Below are positions 50,101-62,289 of a stretch of 64,000 nt of DNA, in pieces; position 1 is the first letter of the stretch, and the number at the start of each line of letters is the position of its first letter. Origin of the DNA: Gordionus sp. m RMFG-2023 (lineage: Eukaryota > Nematomorpha > Gordioida > Chordodea > Parachordodidae). Under the pieces are notes generated by a model. It was given only the letters and a program-made list of their open reading frames with translations, had not been told where the DNA came from and did no database searches. The position numbers and the translations under genes are program-made. Location of the stretch: contig NC_088779.1 in assembly GCF_954871325.1 (NCBI RefSeq), forward strand, positions 9,488,846-9,552,845, given 5' to 3'.

Positions 50101-53100
50101 ACTTTTATAGGATTAGATTTTTTTTATAGATTGAACACTTGATTTTTTAGCACTTAGACTTTTAGACAGTACTTTTGGATTTTACACTTTTCTTTTTTTT
50201 TACTAGCATTAACAACACTAGTTAAAGGTGCAAAACGCCATTTTAACTATTTTCGGTAATTAAATAATTAGTAAATTAATGTAAAGTAATTGTAGCACCA
50301 TCTTTGATTTTTAGACATTATTTACCTTTATATTTTTTTGCTGTGCAAATTATTCAAGGATATAATAGGCAATCAGTTAAAAAACAGAGGGGAAAAAATT
50401 GGAAGTCCTAATCTTTATGAGAATTTAGTCTTAAACTTTATACTGGACATAAGATTAAGATAAGGATATACACATTTATTTCTATTTCCCCTCCCCCCTT
50501 AATTATCAATCGCTTAGTTCATAAATACCAAATATATAATTAAAATTAATTTAGTTTTTAATTTAAGAGATGAAAATTAAAATGTAAATATAGCATCCCT
50601 CTTAAATAATTTTTTTTAATAATTAAATAAAACAAATATTTATTGATATTAAGAACTTTTTACAAAAATTAAGACATGAACCTTTATATATATATACATT
50701 ATTGAATTAAAAATATATATTAAAAAACAAATAATGATATATTATAAATTAAATATAAAAAAAAATACGTATATAATAGAATTAAAAATATATATTAAAA
50801 AACAAATAAGGATATATTAAAATCTGAAGATGATAGCAAAATCCTTCATCGGGGTCCCCTGAGATCCAGGTTTCATTTTTTTCCTATGATTTTAAAACTT
50901 GAGGGCCTCATTTTCAAACATATTTAAGGTATTGGTAACGATTGGTATGAACACTGTTGATGAGGTCAGAGTATTTGTTTTTTTTAAATTTCACCCTTTC
51001 GATGGCAGAAAATGAGAGGTTGTACTTTGCTTCAAAATCAAGACAGGTATAGTCCTTAATAAGTGGGAGACCATTAGTCCAGGGAATGAAGGATATACCA
51101 TCGAGGCGTATAACGCTTTCGTGAGTGGCCCACTGGTTCGAGGGTGGATGGAACATTAACTTTTTTAAAATGTAGTTGTAAGATTTATGATGAGGTTGTC
51201 GTCCACAGGAGAACTAGCAGTGCAAGGGATGGTGAGCTTTTGATTCAATGGGCTGGCCACAATCGATGCAAATGGAGGGAACTCCAGCATCACGAAGGGC
51301 TATGGATATACGTAGCTGTTCGCCAGTCATGAGGAGGCCAAGATTGGAACTAGGGATGGCTTTGAATCATTCATACTATAATACTATGTTATTGAGATTG
51401 TCCTCAAAGGGATTGTAGAAATTAGATATTCAACAGAACGGCCGATCAGCATCCAAATTTTTTTCAATGCTGGAGGCAGGACGGCAGAGGGTGGATAAGC
51501 AATTACTGTCCCAAAAGGAGGGTCTGGGAAAGGTCAGGATCTAAAGGAGTGATAACCTGAGTTTGCATATAATACTATGTTATTGGGATTGTACTCAAAT
51601 TAAATAATGTGTTTAATTTGGACAAATTGTTAAGGGATATGTTTAAAAAAATTTCATGGCCTTTTCACCTCCTATCTGTGATCCAAGATATGTCATCTCA
51701 TCTCTGTTGATCACGTGGTATGTGGTGTCTAAATGAATGAATGTAAGATTTCGGAAACAAATCTGAGGAGATTGAGTAATAGTCCTGTAATATTTGAGAG
51801 ATTCTCAATGATGTGAGAGATGGACAGGATTGTGGAAAGGTTGCCCGAGACAATGTCATCACCGAGATACCAGGAATTTAAGGTAAGGATAGATTTAGAT
51901 TGAATTTCCTAGATTATTTTGTGGATCCAAATGCAAAGAAGACAGGGCCTAGGGGATCTCCCTGTTAAATTCCCTCCTGAGATTTGATTATGTTATTAAT
52001 TTAGAAAGTTAGAGCTTGAATAACTGGAGAATGTATGAAGAATATTCAGGATATTTGTTGCAAAAGAAGAACGAAGTGTTGATGTTTTATTGTATTAAAG
52101 GCAGAAATCAAGTTTTTTAATATATATTTTTAATTCAATTGTGTATGTATTATAAATGTTCATGTTTTAATTTTTGTAAAGTTTTTAATATCAATAAATA
52201 TTTATTCAATAAAAAAAATTTAAATTAAATGTTTAATTGAAAAAGTTCTATTATTGAATAAAGAAAGAATGAATTATGATGAAAAAAAAGAAAGAATAAA
52301 TGAAAGAATTAAAAGTATTGTTATTTTTTTAATGAAAATTATTTTTAGGAATAACCCCAATGACAATAATAATACCTAAAGGCAATTCTCAGTTAAATAT
52401 GCTTAACAAGAAATCAAAATCTTGATTATTTCTTATATGTGTAAATATTAAAAAAATTTTGCATGATTTTTTCCAGAGTTGTTAAAAGATACTTTTCAAA
52501 TGCATCTAGATACAGATATAGCTCTAAAATGTATGTAAATGCTACATCGTCTATTAACGTATCTAGTTAGAAATATTATTTTAAAATTTTTTACTTCTAA
52601 ATCGTGTATTATACGAAAGAAGAGATATTATTTTTTAAATTTTTTACTTCTAAATCTTGTATTATAAGAAAGAAATAAATATAAAAAAATGTATCATTTT
52701 GAGTCAATATTTCTTTATGTTTTAAAACCTTAAACCTGGACGCGAACCCTTTTTAAAAATTTTATTCCTGAATTCAGACCCTTTTTTTGTCGAAGGGTTC
52801 CCATGCCCGTTTTCAATGTAAAAAAATGTAAAATAAATTATATCCAAATATATTTAAGCAGATATCTCTAAAATAGTATCTAGATAGGATTCTTGTTAGA
52901 TAAGGGTATATCGATATACAGGCAAAAGTGCGTGCCACATTTTCGTACCTAGATACTTTGACAACCGATTTTTTAAGAGGAGCTAAAAATGTGATATTAT
53001 ATTATTTAAAATAATGAAGGTCTAGCTAGTCGGGGCTCAGACCACTCCATAAGCCGAAAACATTAAAAAAATTATTCGGTTTTTGGAGCTGTTCGACCTT

Positions 53101-56100
53101 CGACATGCTCTAATTTAGAGTAACAAATAGGATTAAAAAAAATACTTCAACGAACAACATTCATTCATTATGTGAACCCTTCGACAAAAAAAAAGATCTA
53201 GGTTCAGGAATGAAATTTTTTTTGAAAGGATTTGGAGGACATAAAGAAATATAGACCATTTTTTTTTTCAAATATAAAATGGAAGTTTAAAATGAAAATA
53301 TTTTGAAAGATGCTAAGAAAGTAACAAAATTTTTAATATTTTTTTAACACTTAGAACCTTTGAACTCTCCACTCCGGGTTTGGGTTCAGCAAAAATACCA
53401 GGGTTACGGCTTCACATCTCTTTATATAATGAGTTGATTAACTTTTTATGAATAAAAAACAAATAGTAATTGAATTATTCGTAGTGTTAAACGGCTCGAT
53501 TTGAGCCCATTTTTTAAGACGGATATTTTAGTGACAAAAATATTGCTAAGCCTCAAGATTTCTCTGATAAATGTCCATAGGCGCGTAGGAACCTCCCCCC
53601 CCTTAACAAATTTTTTTGTAAAAATAAAAGTTTTCGTGAATTATGAATTACGAAGTACTTTATTCTAAACGGATTATATTCTATTTAAAATTTTACCAAA
53701 AAGTTAAATGAATTTAAATATTTATTTTTTGTGTATTAATCCTATAAAGATTTAACATATTTTCTTATATTTTTTTGAACCTTAAAAATTCATCTCTATT
53801 AATAACGACGATTAGGCAACATTTCTAGGGTTTATTAATGTCCAGATATCCGAGACAGAATTTGTTGAGTTCAATTATTTCTGAGACTTCATTTACTACA
53901 AGAAGAAAGAAACTGCAAAAAGTATGCCCGACAAGATAGAGCATTCAATATCAAGCGATCACCGCATTTTTGGATCCTAGAAGAGCCTATTTTGAATGCC
54001 TTAGGGATCTTATATGAATCAGATTTTTTATCTGAAGCAGATACATTATTAGATTCAGTATGATGGCCGATTTTTTTTGCATTAGAATATATTAATAAAT
54101 TATTTTGCTCCACAATTAATATTTTTCACAAAATTTGACTGAAGCTATGAGAATCACGATGACCGCATAAAATTATGAGATATCAACCATTTCAAGAGAT
54201 TTATGTGATTGTTGAAGCGAAAGCGAAATTATAAGAATTTGATATTCGCAAGCTTAGACTTATACTTAGATAAACAAATGGCTTCAATGTTAACGTGGAT
54301 TCAATTGAGGATATTTATAAAATAACTGTTGTTGTTCCACTTTTGGATACATTTTTGACTCAAATCAATGAACGTTTGGGATTCATCAAATGACTATGCA
54401 ATTAACAAATACGATTACCTATAAATCTTTCTGAGAATATATTAAATCTTGATATTGAAAAAAAAAATATTTTGCTAAATTTTATTCAGAGAATATAAAT
54501 GTGTCTGAAGGCCATTAATTTCAGAATTTAAATCTTGGTATAAAAGATAGTAGGCAACTCTCCAAGAAACGCTATGGAAGCATTGCAATACTTTAAAATA
54601 TATTTTCAAGTTTTTTTTCAAATATAATAAAATTACTATGTATTAAATTTTATATTTATTAGTTCTCATAATTTTTTAATGTTCCAAAAAATTATTGCCC
54701 CCCCCCCATCCCTCCTCCCTGAAAATTCATGGCTACGCGCCTGGATACCCAATGTGCTATATATGAGCTATATCTTTAGGTTTGCAAAATTTTCCTGATT
54801 AAAATATTGAGTTGACCATTTTTAATAATCGACCATGTAATAACACTAATCATTCGTGATAAGGCCCTATATAGCCCCTATGCCATGAACAAAAGATTTC
54901 ATGTTTGTTTGTTTACCAATGATTTTTTTGGGCAGTATATTAATTTTTTATTGCGTTGGTTGAAATATAGATTAGTAAGTAAATAAAACCATGTGAATAT
55001 CGGATTGTATGAATATCAGATTGCATAGGTGAAACATTTGTGTGATTGTCATAGCCCTATTGCTAATATTGTGGCAAGATGCATATCGATAGTTTATTTC
55101 TCTAAGAGACATTTTAGTCAGATAGCACAAAAATAATTACTCAATTTAACTGTTTACCCTGTAAAACGTTTGTTGGTATCTTTAATATTCAGCACTTATA
55201 TCATCGATTTACTCCCATTTATCAATTGTTTAAATTCATCCAAATTTTTTTAAATATAGATAAAAATTTAGAACATCCAATATGTAAGCAGAATGCCACT
55301 TATGGCAATATAAGATTATTTTTTAATAAATTATAACTTCTTTAGAGTTTTAGAAGTATAGGGATTTATTGTTTTTCTCTTAATAAATCTAATTTAGATT
55401 TCGTTATGAGAGAAATTATCATAAATTTTATTCATCTTAGCAAACTGATGTAATAAAGCACCAAATTCCTAGTGATATCAAAAATTTATGCTTCAATTCA
55501 TCCATTAATTACAAGAAAAGAATATATAAAAAATAACTTAGCGTTTGATGTAAACCTTTTTAAAATATTCCTTTAGGGATTTTGAATTAACGATTGATTA
55601 ATTATTAGAAATTTAAAATGAATTATATAAAATTAAAATCACAAATAAATCATTGAACCCCTAATATAACCAAACCCATTTTATCTGATTTTAATGTTCG
55701 GGTTTAGGTTCAAACCGATTATAAAAAGAGTTCGAGTTTAAGGTAAGTTAACCAACGAACGTGTTTAACCGGGATTGAATTCACGATTTTTTTTATCTAT
55801 ATCTATTTTTAAAAATTAAATATATTTAGCATTATTTGCAAAAGCTATAAAAGAAACGACGGGATTAAAATTTGGATTATATTATTCGTTGTTTGAATGG
55901 TTTCATCCACTTTACTTGAAAGATAGGTCTACAAATTTTAGCACGCAGGAATATGTTGAAGTAAATATTTTAATTTATAAAATAAATAACCATACTTATA
56001 ATGTTCTATACATATATAAGCAAATTTCCTATCCGCAAATTATGGAAATAGTTAACCAATATCATCCTGAAGTTTTATGGCTCGATGGCGATAATGGTCC

Positions 56101-59100
56101 TCCAGAATATTGGAAAAGCTTAGATATATTAGCCTGGTTATACAATAAAAGGTAAACGTTTAAGCCTTCATACATTGTTTTAATAAGGCAGAAGAGGTCC
56201 ATAGTCCATACTAAAATAAATTATATTTTTTAGCAAGTCAGGTGAATTAATTATTAAAACAAATTTGATATCAAAAGGGGAGAAGGAATTACGGATTCAT
56301 ATATCGGCTTCACTATGCAACTTGGCCTCAAGTTATTTAAAACCTTGCCACTCACTGGGGGAGGGGGGATCCAGGTTCTATTATCAATTTGTTTCAGAAA
56401 TTGACCTGAAGAAAATAAATGCACTGACCGTGGCTGAACCTGATGGATAACTTTGACACATTCCAAGGTTACTCAGCTTTCTAAAATATTCTTAGCAGTT
56501 TATTTCTTGGCCTGCTACTTTTTGTAAAAAATTTTTTTTATTGAATTCTTTTGATTCTCAATTAATATCGGTGCATCTGTGATAAAAACAATGAGAAACA
56601 AATTATTTTTATATATTTTACGGGTCCGATAAAATTTTGTCCAAACCCGTTGAATAATTTTTTTGTTAAATCAGTCCGATTGAGTTTACGGGAGAACGTA
56701 TTTTCCAACCGAACTGGACAGGTCTATGGAAGGATTATTATTATAACGAAAAAGGAAAGTAGATGGCATTAGATCCCAGAAACCCGATTAAAAAATTTTC
56801 GGAGATTTGTTTTTGTTAAAAATTTTTACACCAAAAAATATTCGAAGATCACAAAAGATTTTGGAATTTTAGGTAAAACTTTATCAAACATCTTTTTGAG
56901 CATTCTAAAAAAAAACTTCAGGAGAGATTAAAAATCCCTGAAGATTTTTTTATTTTGAAAAAATTTTAATCTCTAGAACTTTTTAGCAAATTCTTGAGAA
57001 ACAATTGTTCGCGATTCTGCCTACTATTGAATAGAATAAAAGCAACGTTGGATGGGGAGTATGTATTAGAATAAATATCACCAACGGAAGGTTTTATCTG
57101 TATGAGAGAGAGGGTTATAAAAACCCCCCTGATATATCTACTTTGCATGATAAAAATGACGCCTAAACTAAGATTTTGGGAGAGGAATTAATTAGAGAAA
57201 GAAAAAAATCAGAATTAATGTTACTTTGACATATTTAAACTTAATATCATTATAATATTTATTTTTTAACTTTATTACTATTTTGAAAAAATGATGTACA
57301 TAAAGAGCATGGAATATATTGAAAATGAATGATAATTTTAAAAAAAATTAACATTAAAAATTTCAAAAAAGACAAAAATTAGAACATTGAAAAATAATAT
57401 CTTATCATGACAGGCACTGAACTATGAACTTACTCTATTTGCATATAATGATTGAGATTTGTTTGTTTTACACACATTAGGAATGATTATTTTAGTTTTT
57501 AAAACATCTATATTATAAGCCTATTTTTTTAATATCAAAAGTCCAGTAAAATCTACCTTGGTTACTAACGATAGATGGGGTTATGGTTGTCCATGTCATC
57601 ACGGAGGCTATTTTACATGCGAAGACAGATATATACCAGGTTTAATGCCATTTATTACAAATAAAAAAAATGTGGTACGACACAATCTTATAGGGTTGGG
57701 CATGGTTATTGATTTAAATCGACGATTATTTTAAAAATAGGAATCAAGATTTAAATCATTCTAAAAATAGGAATCAAGATTTAAATCATTTAAAAAATAG
57801 GAATCAAGATTTAAATCAATCCTCTCATTTCTTTGTATTTTGATATTAATTCGTTTTTGAATAAGTTTTTTTAAAACCCAGTTCAATTAAATTTAAATGA
57901 TTCCGCCGTGTGGAAGAATGACCACTCTTTTTTAAAAAAAATAATAATCATGTTTGCAAATTTGATTTAAAAAATAAATAACATTTAAAGGTAAATTGAT
58001 GCCACGAAAGTGGGAGAATTGCATGACTCTGGATAGGCATTCTTGGGGTCATCGCAGGAATATGGATCTCGAATCTGTATTAAGTATGAATGAATTGTTG
58101 GAAATCTTGGCCGAAACCATCAGGTGAGTGGTTAAAATTATCTTACCTAATTTATTATAATACTTAATAAAATGAATTTTACATTATTTTAGGGGTCACG
58201 TAATGTTCACCTTTGTTTATTTATAAAGATTATATCTGTCATATAATATTTATATTATTTAAGGCAAACCATAGCGGATGGTTAGGGAGTTGAGATAACC
58301 AAAATTGTCTAAACTTATCAATTTATATTTAATTATTATAATATTTTACTAATTTTTAAATCAAATTCTATATATAGATATATAATTTTTTTACCTTTTT
58401 TTTATTCGGCATGATGATTTTTCCTTAAGGTATAATTTATTTTACAATAGATTTAAAAAATAAATAATGAATTTACATAGTTATGGCGGGAATTTATTAA
58501 TCAACGTCGGTCCCACGTCAGAAGGAATAATTGTCCCCATATTCGAGGAAAGATTATTACAATTGGGCAAATGGCTAGATGTAAACGGGGAGGCCATATA
58601 TGCTACTCAGCCTTGGAAGTCTCAAAAGGAGCCGTTCCAAAAAATTTGGTTTTTATGAACATTTATTATACCATACCAACGATATAGTATGTAATTAAAT
58701 AAGTATATATGTATGTTTAATTTATTTATTGGAAATATTACTTATAACCAGATCTATGAACATCCTTCTGAAAAAGGGTAAGGTGTGGCAGTGAAAAATC
58801 ATTAAATCAGGTCAGGGTTCAAGTGGGTTAAGGTTCGATGTCTATAAAAATTTTAAATTTACATAAAATGGATACTAAAATAAAACGAAAAATGATTTTC
58901 ACAAAAAATGTTTTTAATAACTGAAAATAAAAAAAACAATATTTTTTGAATATTTAAAAATGATTTTTTATTATATAAATATTTTACATGGTATTTTTTA
59001 AAATACTTTTCAAATTTTTTATAATTTAAAGAAAATTCTTGAACCCTGATGAAAGAATTTATTAAAATTTAAGAGTTTTTTTTAACATATAAATAATTAT

Positions 59101-59497
59101 TAAATATTTTAAAAGGTATACCTTAAAGGATATGAATTTTGGCGAGTCTTCCCTTAATCATTACTCTATTTATGCAATTTTTATGGATTGGCCCAGGCCG
59201 GAAGACGGTTACCTATTGAAATTGACAATGATGGATGTTCCCTTCAATAATGCCGGTACTACTATGAGGTTGGAGCTGAAATTGTTAGGTTATTCCGACG
59301 CAGGACCCAAGAAAAACATTCCATGGAGACGCAAAACCAAAGATAATGAATCTATTTTCATAGCCAATCTCTCTAACGTCCCCTTGGTCAAATTACCTTG
59401 CAAACACGCCTGGGTCCTCAAGTTCCTATTGTACCCATCACCGGATAACGATGAGCAATTGGACGAGAATGACCCTATATTAACGAATTCGATATAA
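47185..59497 (+). CDS. FUCA1: Alpha-L-fucosidase, GH29, eight exons
   Basis: A secretory/lysosomal glycosidase that removes alpha-L-fucose from glycoproteins and glycolipids. Exons: 47185-47531, 47570-47676, 55830-55960, 56021-56151, 57542-57639, 57991-58123, 58481-58648 and 59116-59497. All introns are GT-AG with agreeing phases, giving 498 aa (vertebrate FUCA1 about 466). Residues 1-20 look like a signal peptide. GH29 motifs: [11 protein letters not shown] (46-56), [12 protein letters not shown] (117-128), [21 protein letters not shown] with the likely nucleophile D217, [34 protein letters not shown], and a C-terminal beta domain with [13 protein letters not shown]. No key motif is missing. 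Introns are 38, 8153, 60, 1390, 351, 357 and 467 nt. The 60-nt intron is open in frame. AATAAA overlaps the stop. Whether it is FUCA1 or FUCA2 cannot be settled by eye; the family call is secure. Confidence 0.93.
47677..48652. other. Start of the large fucosidase intron, AT-rich
   Basis: Intronic DNA after exon 2, with donor G|GTTATAATG at 47676/47677. No element or gene recognised. Confidence 0.5.
48653..48905. mobile_element. Family E MITE, copy E3
   Basis: It carries GGCCCAGC, GGCCCAACCTGGCCC and GTCTGGCCC blocks and ends GGACCAGACCTGCAGGTCCC, close to the E4 terminus GGGCTGGGCCTGCAGGTCTC. It lies in the large fucosidase intron. Confidence 0.4.
49086..49295. mobile_element. Family F MITE, degenerate copy F5
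   Basis: It has the ordered F blocks TTTTTAAAAATGGTCCAATT, ATATAAGCCTCAAGATTTGA, GAGTAAAATCTCCAGGCTTA and a worn end CCCAGTTGTTAACA. Confidence 0.45.
49890..50107. mobile_element. Family F MITE, copy F6
   Basis: Left TAGTGTTGTTAAAAAGGCCG, centre TGTAATCCTTGAGATTTGGG and AGCAAAATCTCCAGACTTAC, right TAGAGCCGTTTTTAAAAAAC then GGGTTTTTTAAC. It lies in the large fucosidase intron. Confidence 0.55.
50820..52110 (-). mobile_element. LINE fragment with reverse-transcriptase motifs, antisense in the fucosidase intron
   Basis: The minus strand reads, from high to low coordinate: SQEGI then [13 protein letters not shown] (about 51985-51940), [13 protein letters not shown] (about 51885-51845), both non-LTR reverse-transcriptase core motifs. 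Then [20 protein letters not shown] (about 51330-51270), [16 protein letters not shown], and an open stretch 51156-50914 containing [20 protein letters not shown]. Frames are interrupted by several stops and shifts. The WYL(x)DD motif and the C-terminal block with PW-x-NG match a non-LTR family seen in many invertebrates; I leave the clade open. Copies of the C-terminal part lie at 1.1 and 3.0 kb. Confidence 0.75.
52474..52967. mobile_element. Short non-autonomous relative of hAT-1
   Basis: Starts CAGAGTTGTTAAAAGATAC, like the ends of hAT-1, and continues with TCTAGATACAGATAT. The right end reads GTACCTAGATACTTTGACAA then CCG. The flanks attttttc (52466-52473) and atttttta (52968-52975) match at seven of eight positions. 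No transposase remains. A local duplication of about 52 bp (ACTTCTAAATC..GTATTATA) lies at 52570-52675. Confidence 0.6.
52705..53265. repeat. Gapped inverted repeat with GAACCCTTCGAC motifs
   Basis: The arm 52705-52807 (ATTTCTTTATG, ATTTTATTCCTGAATTCAG, TTTTTGTCGAAGGGTTC) is the inverse of 53160-53265 (GAACCCTTCGACAAAAA, CTAGGTTCAGGAATGAAAT, CATAAAGAAATAT). The left arm lies inside the element at 52474-52967 and the right arm outside it, so the boundaries conflict. I cannot decide which came first. Confidence 0.5.
53482..54850. mobile_element. Family F MITE F7, split by hAT-C
   Basis: The left half (53482-53575: AGTGTTAAACGGCTCGATTT, GCTAAGCCTCAAGATTTCTC) and the right half (54744-54850: TTTTCCTGATTAAAATATTG, AATCGACCATGTAATAACAC) together make one F copy. 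The 1.2-kb insert between them is a separate hAT-like element. Confidence 0.6.
53576..54743 (+). mobile_element. hAT-like element of family C (hAT-C), inserted in F7
   Basis: Termini CATAGGCGCGTAG and GGCTACGCGCCTG resemble family B with an extra GC. On the plus strand [20 protein letters not shown] and INERLGFI (about 54310-54390) fit the transposase segment with pattern YYR-x-x-x-x-PxLDxxIxQLxxRF found in one hAT group. Frames are broken. The minus-strand open frame 53889-54113 is probably a shadow. No good TSD. Confidence 0.6.
57694..57830. repeat. 30-bp tandem repeat in fucosidase intron 5
   Basis: Three units of 30 bp, each with AGGAATCAAGATTTAAATCA, start near 57739, 57769 and 57799. 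GGGTTGGGCATGG at 57694 and the palindrome GATTTAAATC at the array edge resemble the start of a hAT-type MITE, but no second terminus is evident. Confidence 0.7.
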
Positions 59498-59943
59498 ATA
59501 AACACGTTTTTTTATTCCATTTTTATACGATTTTGTATATTTATAAGCGCGCGCTATTTATATAAAATAATTTTTTATATAATAAGGATAATGTGTGATT
59601 ATGAAATTATGTTAAAAGGATTTAATCATAGGTCATCTTGGGCAAAAAATTTGGGCAAAATATTCGGTTCTTTTAAATGTGATAAAATCCTTTCATTGGA
59701 ATTTAAAAAATAATATATTAAATAAAACCTTGATTTTATAAGAAATCACGATTATAATTTAATTAGCTTTTACCAATCGATTCTTTATTAAAAAGGAAAA
59801 CCAATTTCAATGGAATAATGTTTTAGAAATCCCATTTTTTAATTATTTTTCGATACAATAAAATTTTTATTCGAAATAAAAAAAAAATGCCATGTGTATT
59901 TTAAGAATCCTTTCCATTTATAATCTTTGTCATTATTTAGAAA

Positions 59944-59998
59944 CCTGAGTTAGCCGTTTTTAAAAATCGGCTCAAAACGAGCCGTTTAACATTATTTT
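59944..59998. mobile_element. Family F MITE, right-end fragment F8
   Basis: CTGAGTTAGCCGTTTTTAAA, then AATCGGCTCAAAACGAGCCG and TTTAACA. It is the right arm of F, 450 bp downstream of the fucosidase stop codon. Confidence 0.5.
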
Positions 59999-60194
59999 TT
60001 TTTAATTCTAAACAGATATTTAGTATATTACAAATTAATACTATAAAAAATTTGTGTAAATAAAATTTTGAGAATATACTATGTATTTATAAAAAAAAAT
60101 GATATTTTTAATAAAAAATATAACATATATTATATAATGTATTTAATCCTTTGCGTATTTATTCCATGGCAGGAAAACTATAATTTTATTATGT

Positions 60195-60310
60195 AATAGA
60201 TACTATGAGTGTTAGCTAGTGTTAACTTTCACCAAAGATTATATTAATCATAACTATATATAATCATTATAACCATATCTAATTGGCGAATATAATAATT
60301 CATGTTGTAT
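60195..60310. repeat. Dispersed repeat G, second copy
   Basis: Shares ordered blocks with 34760-34875 (ATGAGTGTTA, ATTAATCATAA, TATATAATCATTATAA, TAATTCAT). Unclassified. Confidence 0.4.
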
Positions 60311-60324
60311 AAATTTTTTAAAAA

Positions 60325-60453
60325 AATACGGCCCGGCATGGGTTTTTTTAAAAATAAAATTTTCTGGCCCGGCCCGGCTTAGGTATATTTTAAAAATTTA
60401 AAATACGGCCCGGCCCTGGTATCCGGGTTTAGGGCTGGGCCTGCAGGTCTCTG
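60325..60453. mobile_element. Family E MITE fragment, copy E4
   Basis: Repeated ACGGCCCGGC blocks and a right terminus GGGCCTGCAGGTCTCTGA. It abuts the left edge of A3. Confidence 0.45.
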
Positions 60454-60462
60454 ATAAATATC

Positions 60463-60990
60463 TTATACTCATTTGTATTTGGACCTTGAAAATAATTTTA
60501 GGAAGAAACATGATAATTAAATTTAAAAATCAAAATGTAGTTGATTAGTGATTTTGAACTCGGCTAATTACAATATTAAATTTGTTAATTTTCAATTAAT
60601 GAATGATTATATTTATTTAATTAAGGTTAAATAATAAAAGTCAATTAAGCTTCAACTGTTAATGCTAAATTAATATTTATTGAGTGATATTGATATATTT
60701 TTAACACAGAATTTGATTGCAAGCTGACAGAGTGAACATATAATTTATATGTATAATCTAAACTAATAATTAAAATAGTATTCATTTAATAAAAATTTAG
60801 ATAGTTTTATTAATTTTTTAAATAATGAAATCAAATCTATATATTACTCAATAGAATTATAAAAGAAAAATTTATTTTTAGTTCTAGAGGATATTAAGGA
60901 GCAATTTTTTAAAAAAATTTTTGCTTCATGGGGCTATTCAAATTTTTTAGGAGGCTTGAGCCCCTGCGCGCCCTCCTAGCGACGCCACTG
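60463..60990 (+). mobile_element. Right-end fragment of family A (A3)
   Basis: It is collinear with A1 from about 33295 onward (TTGGACCTTGAAAATAATTT and onward) to the terminus CGACGCCACTG. Only the right quarter or so remains. Confidence 0.75.
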
Positions 60991-60999
60991 CTAATTAGC

Positions 61000-62285
61000 C
61001 TCTGATCTTTGGGTTGGGCTACTCTCCCTTTACACTAAATTCTTCTTCTACTAATTACCCATATAAAATCTGCTTAATGGTCCCCCAACTCTAAAATTTA
61101 CTGAATTATCACGTATTGGAGTAATTATAGACTTTATTTTATGTATCTTTATACAAACTTGAAAAAAAAGAAATAAGTCAAGTTGGCCTTCTAAGTGGAA
61201 TACGAGAATGTTTTCGTTATTAAACAAGAGAGAGGACAATTTAAACCGATATATTTTCCTAATTATATTTTATAATTGAATTTATTAAAAAAATATATAT
61301 ATTTGTGTTTTGTGCTATAATTTATAATTAGGGAAAGTGCGTCCGGCGGAAGTTCAACAAAATAAAAACATGTAAAAAAAGTAGTTGAGTCTTGAGTTAT
61401 TTTTTGTCAAATTTTAGCATTTTTGATCTTAACAATTTTATAAAAAAAACGATTCTATCAAATTCTAAATAATTTTGAGAAAATTATATTTTATATTGGT
61501 TTATAGTTATAAATATTTCAAAATGCGAAGTTTTTGGGCCACCATATTATAATAAATTATTTCTTACTTATATATAATCCTTTCTCCTATCCTAACTTAC
61601 ACTAAATCTTATTTTGTATATATCATCTATTGGGGCGGTAGTTAAAAATTTTGTTTAATTAAATTTTTACGCCACACTTTCTGGATTCGGCACAAATTCC
61701 CTGATATTTGCATCATGTAACAATAAAGCAAGAGTTTGCAATAAACCTGAAAATTTTAACCCCATAATTAGTTTGCTTAATCTGTAAACATTTCCAATAA
61801 TTAATAGCATTCCAAAATGTGATCACGTGGTTGAGTGATTAAATAACGCTAGATATTTAAAAAAACAAACTAGGCAGATATTTTTTTTTAAACTTGCTAT
61901 TTTCATAAGAATAAAGAGTATAAAATAAATATAAATGATGTCCATAAGGATTGTAACATTCTAATGTAAAAATAAATTTATTTAATTAAAACGAAATTCT
62001 CATAAATCATATTTTCAATTTTTATAAAAGTTTTTTAATAAGAATTTCTAAATAATGATATCATTTGAATATAATGTTAATTCAAAGTTTATGTTAATAA
62101 AGGTAATATATAAAATATATTTTATTTAAAAGGAAAGCATTTTTCTCTTATATACTTTATTAAGAATATATAGTATTGATTAGAAACTCGTAGCAGATTT
62201 TTCTAGCCAAACACATATTACCCTTAAGATTTCGGCAAATAATGACAGGAAGTTAAGGCCCTTCTTTTGAGAAAGATTAAGGCTT
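61000..62285. other. AT-rich DNA, no gene seen
   Basis: No supported gene; the minus frame 61051-61239 is unassigned. At about 62195-62260 there is a weak trace of family F (CCTTAAGATTTCGGCAAATA). Confidence 0.4.
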
Positions 62286-62289
62286 TAGG

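Noticed and set aside
56254-56466. Overlapping open frames on both strands in fucosidase intron 4
   Set aside because: No conserved content; the fucosidase protein joins across this DNA from 56151 to 57542 with matching phase.
59290-59505. 71-codon minus-strand frame
   Set aside because: Antisense shadow of the last fucosidase exon.
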